Source: Nemania diffusa
Taxonomy: Eukaryota > Ascomycota > Sordariomycetes > Xylariales > Xylariaceae
Direction of reading: 5' to 3'
Length of the DNA stretch: 64,000 bases
Assembly: GCA_038501195.1 (NCBI GenBank)
Contig: JBBPUQ010000002.1
Coordinates: forward strand, 1,674,001-1,738,000
Below, piece by piece: positions 49,801-62,220 of this stretch (position 1 is the stretch's first letter; the number at the start of each line of letters is the position of its first letter). Position numbers and translations under genes: made by a program. The notes below the pieces were generated by a model, which saw only the letters and a program-made list of their open reading frames with translations, was not told where the DNA came from and did no database searches.

Positions 49801-51867
49801 AACTTTAAACAATAATATAGTTTAATAAATAACTAGTAATAATATTTATAAATTACTTTGTTACTAAAAACATTATAAATTAAACAATATTAAATATTTT
49901 TACAATTGATCGAACAAATAATTAACTAGTAAACTTTTTAGTTTATTTGTTTTAGTATAAATTTTAAATTTACTACTTTTTAAGCTGTTTGAACTATATT
50001 TTAAATATACTAAGTTGTTTTTAAACTATAAAAAATGTTATAAAAAAAAACAAAAAGTTAAAATGTTTTAATAAGTTAGCAGTTTTAAATTTTATATAAA
50101 ACATTATAAAATATATTACTAAAACTATTATAAACAACTTTTAAAAAACCGATTTTTAAAAAGCTTATAAGTTTAACTTTAAATATAAAAAAATAGTAAA
50201 AAAATTATATATTAATAAAAATTAACACAATAATACTAACAAAAATGTTGTAAATTTTTTTAAACTTAGCTATTTTTTTTATATTATAAATAAACTAATT
50301 TATAATATATACGCTAAAATTAAAAAATTATATATATTTTATAATATAATAAAATATATATTAAAAACAATATATAATAAAAAATATTATATAAACCTAA
50401 ACTATATAATAAATAATTTTAAAAGCTACTTTATTTATTATAAAATATAGTTAATAAAAAAATATATAAAATATTATTTAAAATATAAATTTAATTAAAC
50501 AAACTATTAAAAACTAGTTAAAAATTTTTAACTAATTTAATTAACTTATATTTTATTTATATAAACTATTACAATTAATTTTATTTTAGCTTTATTTTTA
50601 GTTAATACTGTTAAAATATTATAACAATTAAAAAAACATAAATACTATAAAATATATAATTATATAATAACTACTATTTATTACACTTTTAAAAAAAACT
50701 TGTTTATTTTTAGCAATAAAAAATATTTAGCTAAAAATTAAATAACTATATTAACTAAATAACTATTATTAAATAATTAAAAAATTTTAAAAAGAATTAT
50801 TTTTAATTGTAACTATAAATTTATATTAAAGCTTTAGCAAAATATTTAAAAAACATTAAATATAAAATTTTTAATAACAACTATATATTATTTTTAAAAA
50901 AATAACTTGTTTAAATATAAAAATTAAACTATAAAAATTGCAATTTAATATTATAATTTTATTAACTTTAAATTAAACTAAGTTTAATTAGCTTTTATTT
51001 TATAATAAAACTTTAATATTACATAGTTATAAACTATACAATTTATTTCTTATAAACAATTATTTAAATTTAAATTACTAAGTTTTTTAAATATAATTAT
51101 TAATATTAAAAATAATCAATATATATTTAAAAATATATAAATAATATATAACTATTTAAAACAAAATATTAAATTAACAATAGATTTTATTGTAATATAA
51201 ACTAAAAAACACTTTAACTATAAACACTATATATTTAAGTTTAAAGTTAAAAACAAAATACTTTTGCGTTTATATAATAGCTACTATTTACTTAAACAGC
51301 TTTTTTAGAAATATTTTTAACAAAAAACAAGCTTATAAACTATTAAATAAAAAATCGATAATTTAGTTTACAAGTTAAATTTTTTTAAACACTATTATAT
51401 TTATTCTATTGTATTAATAGTTCAATTATACTTAATATATAGCAATAATAACTTTTTTTATTGTATTATATTTTTTTTTAAACTAGTTAAAACTAACTAA
51501 CACTTTAATAAAAATGTAAAAAATAAAAAAGTTTATAAAATTAAAACATTATTTTGTTACTGTTTAAATTATAAAAAAAACAAATTCGACTATTTTATTA
51601 AATAAAAAAAATAAAGTTACAAATATAATCAGTAATATATAAAATATTAATTATAACATATATTTAAACTAATTAAAAAATATTAAAAATAATATAAGCT
51701 TTTTTTATAAAAAGAAATAACTATATTTAAAGCAGTTAAATTTAAAAAAAATAAAAAAGAAATAAACAAACTATAAAAAAAAAAAAAAAAAAAAAAAAAT
51801 AAACTATATAAGTTTATAACTTAATAATTAATAAAGTTATTAAAGCACTTTTTTATATTTAGCATTT

Positions 51868-52144
51868 TAATAAAAACTTTTAAAAGTTTTAAATAAAAAA
51901 GCTTATATAAAAATAATACACTTTTAAAATAAGCTATATTAATTAATACTTATAAAAAAAGTAACATTTATATATATTTATAAATTAAATAAAAACTTAC
52001 AAAAACTTATAAAGATTTACAAAGATTTACATATACATTTAAACTTTAAATTTTAGAAATTGCTGCAGGTTTTTTTTTTTATTTAATTTACATTTTATTT
52101 TTTTTATTATTACTTTATTTGATTACTTTTGATTGCATTTATTA
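51868..52144 (+). repeat. 3' LTR of element B, 277 bp
   Basis: The same length as its partner without gaps; it keeps GAAATTGCTGCAGG in common with the 5' copy. Confidence 0.86.
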
Positions 52145-52871
52145 ATAAATTAAATAATATTTTTTATAACAAAATATTATAAATATTAAATATTAATAAA
52201 ATTGTTTAAAAAAAAAAAAAACTTTTAAACTGTTTAATTGTTATTAAAAAGTTTATTTTTAAAAATTGCTATTTTAAAAAATAAAAATTTATTACTAAAA
52301 TTTATTTTTTTTATTAAAATAATATAATAAATTTATTAATTATTTATTAAAAAATTATTTTTATAAAACTAAATATATATATTTATAAAATTATATTAAA
52401 ATAAACATTTAAAAAAAAATTCTAAAAAATTTTTTATAAAAAAGTTTAATATTTAATTATATATAAATATATATATATAAATTTAATAAATATAGCTATT
52501 ATAACAAATATAAAGTTTGTTTAATAATATAAAAAAACTAATAATTTAATTATAGCAAAAAAAACATTTATATTAATATATTAATAAAAAAATTATTTAA
52601 AATATTAATCGCTATTATTATTAAATTTAATTTAAAACTTAAATAATATAATATTATAAATATATTTATTAATATTAAATTAATTAAAAAAATTTATATA
52701 TATATATTATTTAATTATTAAAAGTTTAAAAAAATAGTTTAATTATAATAAACTTTATATAAATTATAAAAAATTTTTTTATTATAATAAAAAAAGCTTA
52801 TTAAATTATTTTACAAAATAAAATTTATTTTTATATTTTATAAATTTTATTATTTTTTAAAAAATAAAATA

Positions 52872-53090
52872 TTATTATTTGTTTATATTAATAATATAAT
52901 AATAGTTTATAAAAAAAAAAGCTAAAAAATAATTAATAAAACAATTAAAGTTTTAAAAACTAAATATAACTTTATAAAAAAAAACAATTTATAATAGTTT
53001 TTAAAAATAAAAGTTATAAAAAATAAAAAAAAAAAACTTTTTATAATTTTTTTAAATTTTTTATATTAAAAAAATTATTAAGTTAAAAAG
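52872..53090 (+). pseudogene. Reverse-transcriptase relic of element D (Copia type)
   Basis: The frame reads LLFVYINNIIIVY, where the Copia catalytic block has YVDDI or YIDDI: both Asp codons became Asn, a G-to-A change. It is followed by IINKTIKVLKTKYNF and FLKIKVIKNKKKKLFI, matching the order of the Copia segment after the catalytic site. In-frame stops stand where Trp or Gln codons are expected. Confidence 0.72.
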
Positions 53091-54362
53091 TTTAATATTT
53101 AATATTTATTTAAATATTTTAATAAAAACTAGCGAGTTTTTTTTTTATAAAAAAATTATAACTTTAGCTAATATTTATTTATTTTAGTAAAAAATAAAGT
53201 TTATATTATATATTATAATAATTATATATTTTAATATAATATTTAAAGTTTTATAATTAGTTTGTTTTAATTATAATTTATTATTTAAATATTATAAAAT
53301 AATTAATAAACTTTTATTTTATTTATTAAATATTTAGTTTTATATTTTATAATTTAATAATAAAAACAATTTTATAATAGCTAATAATATTTTATTTAGT
53401 AATAATATTTTTAACTAAAAAAACTTTCAAATTTATATTATAAAACTTTTTAATAATATTATAAAATAAAAAACTAATAAATAAAATATAGTTATTATAT
53501 TTACTATTAAAATTAAACTTTTTACTTTTATATAAATAGCTAAAAAAGCTATATATATTAATTAATTAATTAATAAATTTAATATTAGCTTTAATAGCTA
53601 ATATATATATATTTAATATAATAATTAATAAACTATAAAATTAATTTTTAAAAAAATAACAGTTTTATATATTAAATTAAAATATATAAATATATATAAC
53701 TATTAGCTATATTAAAAAATTAAATATAAAAGCTTTATAATAAAATATATATTTATTAATAAAATAATTGTTAATAAATTTATTAAAATTTTTATATTTT
53801 AAAAATAACTTATATTTTTAATATAATTAAAACTAGTTATATTTTTTTATTAATTTAAATTTTTTATAAATATTTTAATTATTATTAATTAATTTAAAAA
53901 TTAATTAATAAATAAAAAATTAACAAAATAGTTATAAAATAAATAATTATAACTAATAATTATTTAAAGTAAATTAATTAAACAAAAACAAAAAAAATAA
54001 AAATAATATAATTTAAAATTTATTAAGTTATATATATTTAAAAAAAAAAAAAAAACGTATTTTAAAAGTATTTTTTATATATATAAATAATTTTACTATT
54101 ATAGTAATTTATATTTAATTTAAAAACTTTAATTAATTAATTTTTTTTTTTTTTTTTTTTTTTATATATTTTATACTAATTTTTAATAAACTTAAAAAAA
54201 TATAAACAATTATATAAAAAACAATAAACTTAATAACAAAAGTATTATTAATAAAAATATTATATAAAATATAAAAAACTTAGTAAATATTAATAAATTT
54301 AAATTAATTAATTAATTAAAACTATATTAACTAAAAAAAAACTATTTATATAATTTTATATA

Positions 54363-54670
54363 TGTTGAACCAATGACCTAATAGGACCTATATGTACACA
54401 CTAAGTGTATACAACTAGGACTTAAACTAGGATCTTTATTAAATAACCGAATAAATAAAAAATACAAAGACCTACTAGGATCTACAGGACCTATAAGTCC
54501 TACGTATATATATATATAAATAATTTACGTACAACTTTTTTAGTTATACTTTTTTTTATAAAATATATATACGAATTAATATAAAACTTTAAAATTTAGA
54601 AACAAATTTCAAACTTTATAAATTATTTCAAATCTTTTTATATATATATATATAAAAAGTTCTACTAATA
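54363..54670 (+). repeat. 5' LTR of element C, 308 bp, partly spared by RIP
   Basis: The first ~170 bp keep many G and C, with words such as CCAATGACCTAATAGGACC and TACAGGACCTATAAGTCC, an island of near-normal composition within the AT block. Confidence 0.9.
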
Positions 54671-57422
54671 TTAATTAATAATTACAAAATATAATTACAA
54701 ATTAACAAAATAAAAAAGCAAAAACTAGTTATTATTAAAAATAACTTTTGTACTATATCTTTTTTTTTTTTATACAAGAAATAAATTACTATTTTTGTTA
54801 ATTAGTTAAAAATACATTAAATTAACTATTAAACAAACAAAGTTTAATTATTATAAAATTGAAGTTTTTTTTATAATAGTTTAGTTAATTTTTATATAAA
54901 AATTAACAAAACTATAAATTATTTTATACATTTACTTTTTTAACTATTTTATTTATTTTACAACTTTTACTTTTTTACTTTTTATAATTATATTAATACT
55001 AATAATAAAAGCAGCAGTAGTAACAACAGCTGCAACAATTAAACAAGTTTAAAACAACAATTTAACAGCTTTATATAATAAAAATAACTTTATATATAAA
55101 AATATAGCTAAAAGTAGCAATATTTAAATAAAAATTTAAAAAAAAAAAATAAATCCAAAATATTAAAATATAACTATTAACTTTAATATTTTTTTAGAAC
55201 TTATAAAATTAACAATATATTTTGTACAATGTTTATATAATTATATATAACTAAAAGTTGAAAATAAATAGTTTGTATAAATATTTGCAATAAATTTTAA
55301 CAAATGAACAAAATTTATATTTATAAATATCAATTATATATTTAAACAAAAATTTAATATTATAATTAGATATAATTTAAATATTTAACTATATAATATA
55401 ACATATAATAACAAGTTTATTTATATTTTTAAAAAATATAAAAACAACAATAATAACAAGTTAAACAATAATATGTTTATATAAACAGTACTAGTTTTAG
55501 TATTTATACTAATAAATATATTAAAACTTTTTATTATATAAACGGATTTTTTAGTACTATAACCAGCTATACTAAAACTAGCAATATTAATACGTTATAT
55601 AATATTTAATATAAATAATTAAATATTTAGTTTTTTTATATAAACAAAAATTTAAAAATCTATATTTATTTTTAAAATTTTTACTGTGTATTTTGTACTT
55701 TTATTTATATATAAAAATTAGTTATACAAACTTCTTTTTATTTAGATTATTTATAATAGTTTAATTAAAATAGCTCAATTTATTACATTTACTAAAATAT
55801 AGCGATTTAACTAGAACTATAGTAATAAATTATATAATATATTATATAATAAAGCTCGAATTTTTATTTCGATATATTGTTGATTTAAAATTATTAAAAA
55901 ATAGTATTATATAATATTTTTTTTTATATTAAAAAAAAAAGCTAAACAATATTATTTTAACTATATTAGTTTAATATATAAATAAAACGAAATTTATATA
56001 ATATTTAACAATTATTTTAATATAATAGTTAATTATAATTAGTATTAAACTAACTAAACTATTACTACTTTTATATAAATAAAACAAAACAATTTAACAA
56101 AAACAATATTTAAAGTATTAAAAATTATAATTAACAAACTTTAACTTATATAATATATTTTAAAACTTAGTTACTATAAAAAAATATTACTTTATATAAT
56201 AATTATATAAATATACTTTAGTATATTTAAGCTTAAACTTGTTTTAATTAGTTAAAAACTTATATATAAAGCTTTATTTTTTAATTTATAAATAGTACTG
56301 CAAGTTTTTTTTAATCGAAAAATAAACTATTATTATATAACAAATATTTATTTTGTTAATAAACAATATAATACTAAATATTTAAAACAATTATATAAAA
56401 ATAGCTTTAAAAAAAACTTTTACTAAAAATTACAGCGATTGTACAATAAAAATAACAGAAATAACAAAAAATACTTTATTTATAAAAAGCTTAGTTGTTA
56501 ATTTATTAATTATAGTTAATAAAAAAAATCGAAAATAAAAAAGCAATATTTTACTATATACAATATTTTAAAGTAAAAAACTTTATTATATAAAAAGTAT
56601 AATATATTTATATTAAATTATAAAAATAATAAAAACTTTTTATATAATAATAAATTTAATAATAATTTAAATTTTAAAACTAAAAATAAAACAGTTTAAT
56701 TTTTAATAAATTTAATATATTTTTATTATATAATAAAAAAAAACATATATATTTAAAATTAAACATTAATATTAAACAATTTTTATTTAAACAGTTAATA
56801 TAATATAAAATATTAAAATATTTTATAAAATATTAATATAGCTAAAGTTTTAACTACTAAAAAAGTTTAAGCTAAAACTTTTATATAAAAAAACTTTTTT
56901 ATATAAATAAACTAAACTTTAAACAATATAACAATTTGATTTAGTAATATTAAAAGTTTTAAAGCTATAAATATTATAACTATATTAATATTAATTAAAC
57001 TGATTAAATTTTATATTTTAAATATATTAACTTTGTTTTTACTATTATTACAAAATATAAATTAATTATATATTTATTTTAATAATATATAAAATATAAT
57101 TATATAACAAAATAATATAACAGTATTAATTATACAAAAATAAAAATACTTGTTTTTTAATATTAACTAATTAAAAGCTACAAATTACTTTATAAAACAA
57201 AAACTTTAAAAGTTATATTGTTGATTTAAATATTTTTATATAAAAAAACTTATAAAGTTATTACAAAAAGCTAAATATAATAATATTAATGTTTTAATAT
57301 TTTAAAAAATTAAAAAGTTTTGCTACTATTATTAATTATATAACTAAGTTTTAAAAAAATTTAAGTTTTTATTAAAAAACAAATATAATTTTAATTACAA
57401 AATTATTATTAATATTATATAA

Positions 57423-57735
57423 ATTAACAAACAATTAATTTTATATATAATTAATATAAATATTTTATTTTAAATAGTTAAATTTCTGAAGTTTTTAAAT
57501 ATATATAATATTTAAAACATATTATATTAATGTTAAATTTTAATATACTAAAAACTATTTGATTATATTATATATAATTCTAATACGAATTTTTTGTTCA
57601 AAAAATTTTGTAATAATATACAACTAGTTGAAGCTTTGTACAAAAAAATACTTATCGAAATATATTAAACTGTTAAAAAAGTCGAACAAGTATATATATT
57701 ATTTTATTATATATTCGATATTTTATATAAAAAAA
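57423..57735 (+). pseudogene. Integrase relic of element C (Copia type)
   Basis: One unshifted frame shows LILYIINININILF, IVKFLKFLN, YNSNTNFLFKKFCNN and TVKKVEQVYILFYYIFDIL, in the order of the fungal Copia integrase blocks (the DSGTNF and GKVERYH regions). Catalytic Asp codons have become Asn, and stops replace Gln and Trp. There is no indel over 313 bp. Confidence 0.7.
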
Positions 57736-58496
57736 TCAGTTATTATATAAATAAAAAAACAATATTATAAATAGCTATAAAAGCTTTAAATAATATAGCT
57801 AAATTAAACAGTTTTATATTTACTTTGTTAATTTTTAAAGTTTATTTTAAAATTAATAACGACTTATTTTTTTTATTAAAAATTATTTAAAAAACAAAAG
57901 CTATATAAAAAGCTATAAAAATATTAAAAAATATTTATATAAAAGTTAATATTAATTAAGCTATATAAATTAAAAATAAACTAACATTATTATATAAAGT
58001 ACTTTTTTTATTTTTTTAAAATAAAGTTATAATATAAAAAAAGTACAAAAATTAAATAAAACTGTATAAAATTTCTGCGATCAAAAATTATAACATTATA
58101 GTCGATATAACAAATAAACTAACTAAATTTTATTATATACAAGTTAAGCTATACTATTAACAAAAAGCTATATTTAATTTATTGTATAAAAAAAATAACT
58201 TTTTATATAATTTTTTTTAAATTGTTAAATAGTTACAACTTTAATATAAAAACAAACTAAAAAAATCATTTGTACTTATTAACAACTAGTACTTTATACT
58301 AAAAAAAGTTAACAATTATATTTTAGTTATATAATTAAAACAAAATAGTATAATTATTACACTTAGTATACTTTTTAAACAATTAAATATAGTTAAAATA
58401 AATATACTAATAACTTAAAATATATTTTAGTTTATATAATATAACTTAAACTAATATAACTAAATAAAAATTTTTTAAACTAAATTTATATAAAAA

Positions 58497-58575
58497 GTTA
58501 AAAATAAAACAACTAAATTATACAAAAAATTTAAATTAGTTATATAAAGTTATAAAAATAACAACAAAGTTTAAA
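58497..58575 (+). pseudogene. RT-entry relic of element C
   Basis: In the same frame as the integrase relic, the sequence reads VKNKTTKLYKKFKLVI-stop-SYKNNNK, matching the Copia segment just before the reverse transcriptase core. The stop is where a Gln codon (CAA to TAA) is expected. Confidence 0.62.
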
Positions 58576-59970
58576 TTTTTATATAAATATTAATAATTTA
58601 ATATATAAATTAATAGTTTATTATAGCTTTAAAACTGTTACTAATTTAAAACTATAACATATATATAAAGCTATAAAATATTTTTTAAATATATATATAG
58701 TTATATAATAAGTTAAACTAAAAAATTTATATTTATTTATTAAAAAAACTAAAAAACAAATATTTTACAAACATTATGTTTTAAATTATATAATTATTAT
58801 ATAAATTAGCTAAATTAAAATTATATTAATATAAAACTTATTATAAATATTACTATTAAAAATTAAGTATAAAAATATTTATATACAACTTATATTTATT
58901 ATATATTAAAAAAAAACTTAACAAATTTATAATTATAAGATTTTAAATAAACAATATTTTTAATATTATATTTAAAAAATTTTTATATAAAAAAAAAACT
59001 AAGCTATTATTTTATACAAAATTAAAAACAAAATTAACACTTAAATATTTTATTAAATTTAACAAAAATAAAATTTAAATAAATAAATAAGATTTTTTTT
59101 TTATTTAACAAAAACAAACTAAACAACTATATATTATTAACTTTTATACAAAAAATTATTTTTAATAATATATCGTTTAATAAGCTTGAAATATATATAT
59201 TATATTAATATATTAATTAAAAATATTATACAACTTATTAATTGCTACACAAGTTCAAAAACTATTAAAAAATAACATTAAAACATTAAATATATAAATA
59301 TAATAGCAAATCGATAACATATAACAAAAACTACGCTATATACTTTTAAATTTTAATTATACAAAAATTTTTATTTTTATTAACAAAACATTTACAAACA
59401 ACAAAAATTTAAGTTTTTAAATCAGATTTATAATTATATTAGCTAATAAAAGCTATATAAAAAATACTTTTATAATTGAAAGCAATATTATTTATTAAAA
59501 TTTAATCAAATATAAACAAATTATATATAATATATTAACAAGTAAGCTATATAACATAATTAATAGATTTAATTATACTATTATATTTAATACAACTTTT
59601 TAAAAAATTATTTATATAATAAAATTACTAACTGTACTATTAGTTATATATACTAATTTCAAATTTTTATACAAATGTTTAATTAAATTAAAAACTATAT
59701 AAAAAAAGCAATTTATAATTAACATTATATTATTTCAAAAAATATATAAAAATTATAAAATTATAAAAATATATTAAATCAATAGTAAAAACAACTTAAC
59801 AAACACTTATACAAAAAAAACACTTAATTAAATATTAAAAAAACTAATTAGTATAAATAAACTAGTTATATAAATAAAAATATATATAAATTAATTAAAT
59901 AGTAGAAAAAATAACAAAAAATTAATTAATATTAAAACTAAAATTACTACACAAAAAAAAAAATTTCTAA

Positions 59971-60278
59971 TATTAAACTAATAATTTAATAAAACTTATA
60001 TATATATATTAAATATATATAACTAAAATTTAAACTAAAATTTTTATTAAATAACTAAATAAATAAAAAATACAAAAATTTACTAGAATTTATAAAATTT
60101 ATAAGTTTTACATATATATATATATAAATAACTTATATACAACTTTTTTAGTTATACTTCTTTTTATAAAATATATATATAAATTAATATAGAACTTTAA
60201 AACTTAAAAATAGATTTTAAACTTTATAAATTATTCTAAATCTTTTTATATATATATATATAAAAAGTTCTACTAATA
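59971..60278 (+). repeat. 3' LTR of element C, 308 bp, heavily mutated
   Basis: It aligns to the 5' LTR without gaps; CCAATGACC there reads TAATAATTT here, all transitions. Confidence 0.9.
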
Positions 60279-60811
60279 ATATATATAACTATTAAAACAA
60301 TATATATAATAGTTATTATAATTTATAGTTTTTTAATAAATTTTATTTAAATAATTTTTAAAAACATTATAAATATATTATAAATAAAAAGTTTTATAAA
60401 TTATTTTAAAAAATTATATTAAATTGTTATAAAAATATTATTAATTAATAATTAATAAATATATAAATTTATAAAAAACAAATATAACAAATGTTATAAA
60501 AAAAAATATAAATATATAAATAGTTTATAAATATTTTAATAGTTTTAAAAAAAAAACTAATATAATTAATATTATATTTTTATTAAAATATTTATAAATA
60601 TTTAATATATTTATTATTAATTTATTAAAACTAAAAATAATAATAAAAAAAACAAACAAGCAAATTTATTAATAAAATATAACAAATATAAACAAAAATA
60701 TATTTATTATTATAAAAGTTTAATAATAAAATATAATAAATATAAATAAAAATATATATGTTATTATAAATACTAAAATATAAAAAAAATAAAAAAAACA
60801 ATAATAAAAAG

Positions 60812-60846
<35 letters not shown>

Positions 60847-61236
60847 AAAGATATAATAATAACAACAATATAAACATTTTATAAAATTTATCAATAATTT
60901 TTTAAAAATATATAAACAAATAATTTATTAAAAAGAGATTTTTTTTTTATTTTTTTTAAAAAAAAAAAAAAAAAATTAAACAATTTATATATATATTAGT
61001 AGTATTTTTAAAACATAAAATTAAATTATTTATAAAAAATAGTAAAAAAAAGTTATAATATAATAGTTTTTATAATATTAATAAATTATTTAACTATTAT
61101 ATATAAATATATAATTTTATAATATTTATTAAATAAATAATTATTTAAAAAACTATAAATTAATTAATAAATAATTTTTTTATTTAATTGTAATAAATAT
61201 ATAATATAAATATAAAAATATATATATTAAAATAAC

Positions 61237-61270
<34 letters not shown>

Positions 61271-61546
61271 AAACTAAAAATTTTTAATAAACTTAATTAT
61301 ATCTATATTTAATATATTATATATTATTTAATAATTAAATAATAATATATTAATTTATTTAATATTATATTTATATAATATAAGTTATTTATTTATTACA
61401 ATATATTTAATAGTATATTTTAAATTTTATATTATATATTATAAAGTTTTATTATTTATTATAAATATAAATATATTTATTATTAATTATAAAAATAATT
61501 ATATAATATAAAAAAAAACATTAAAATATTTATTTTTAAAAAAATA

Positions 61547-61730
61547 TATTAAATTTAAGCTTTTTTTAAAAAGTTTAAAACTTATATATAAAAAGTATAT
61601 ATTAATTATATAAACAATGTAGCTAATATTAAATAATTTATATAACACATAAAAAAAGCTTGTTAAATAATTGCCTCAGATTAAAGCTAGTCACTAATAT
61701 AACACTAGAGCACATGTACTAAATCTAACA
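61547..61730 (+). repeat. 3' LTR of element D, 184 bp
   Basis: A mirror image of the 5' LTR's decay: the inner, left part is A/T only, and the outer ~80 bp keep G and C (ACTAGAGCACATGTAC). It has the same length as the 5' LTR, with no gap in the alignment. Confidence 0.92.
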
Positions 61731-61735
61731 CTAAT

Positions 61736-61990
61736 CAGCCACTTTTTTTACCAAAACTTACTAACTTTAAACAGCTATAATAAATCAACAAAAATACCTA
61801 TAAAAGTTTAATAAAAGGATTTATATAAATAATTACTTAGTATTTCGGCTTTTTGAACTTGTTTGCTAGTTAGCTATTATTTATAATATAATATTTAAAG
61901 AAATATGAATTTATATATAAAAATATACATAAAAGATTTTTCGCTTGAATAATTAATTCAAAATCGGAAAAACTTCGGAAAAACTTCGGA
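61736..61990. repeat. Inner part of the left inverted repeat of the split DNA element
   Basis: Continues the terminus at 31894-31930 after removal of element D. It matches the reverse complement of about 62221-62463, including ATAATAAATCAACAAAAATA (exact in both arms) and AAAATCGGAAAAA, and then diverges. Confidence 0.82.
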
Positions 61991-62220
61991 CTTTATTTAT
62001 TTATATTTTAAAATAAATATAAAGCTAAAAATCCGTTTTTTGTTTTATTATTATATTTTATTATTAAGTTTTATAAAATATATTAAAAATATTATAAAAA
62101 ATTACTATTATAAAATAAAGTTTATTTTTTTTATTTTTTAAAATAAACGCTAATAATACAAACTAAGGTATTTTAAGTAAAATATTATTATATAAACTTA
62201 AAAATAGAGTTTTATATTTA

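Larger units (their letters stand above)
44015..52144 (+). mobile_element. LTR element B nested in D, RIP-mutated
   Basis: LTRs of exactly 277 bp at 44015-44291 and 51868-52144 bound an 8,130-bp element flanked by ATAAA at 44010-44014 and 52145-52149. Differences between the LTRs are transitions. Ends read TAATAG...TTTATTA, an inverted pair consistent with decayed TG...CA. The plus strand is A- and C-biased in the 3' half, so the coding strand is probably plus (inference). I could not identify a protein domain. A 375-nt stop-free frame survives at 46456-46830. Confidence 0.86.
54363..60278 (+). mobile_element. LTR element C (Ty1/Copia-like) nested in D, RIP-mutated
   Basis: LTRs of exactly 308 bp at 54363-54670 and 59971-60278 bound a 5,916-bp element flanked by ATATA at 54358-54362 and 60279-60283. 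The left LTR begins TGTTGAAC and ends GTTCTACTAATA. Plus-strand relics of a Copia-type integrase (57423-57735) and of the segment before the reverse transcriptase (58497-58575) lie in the same frame, giving class and direction. The 5' LTR is far less mutated than the 3' LTR. Confidence 0.9.
31931..61730 (+). mobile_element. LTR retrotransposon D (Ty1/Copia-like), RIP-mutated, carrying three nested elements
   Basis: Direct repeats of exactly 184 bp stand at 31931-32114 and 61547-61730. The element starts TGTTAGATTT and ends AAATCTAACA, a perfect 10-bp inverted terminal pair with TG...CA, and is flanked by CTAAT at 31926-31930 and 61731-61735. The LTRs differ by 37 transitions with no transversion or indel. 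The span is 29.8 kb, but removing the inner elements A, B and C leaves about 7.3 kb. D's own parts are 32115-35200, 43658-44009, 52150-54357 and 60284-61546. A Copia-type RT relic on the plus strand at 52872-53090 gives the class and orientation. All reading frames are ruined by C-to-T and G-to-A changes. Confidence 0.92.
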
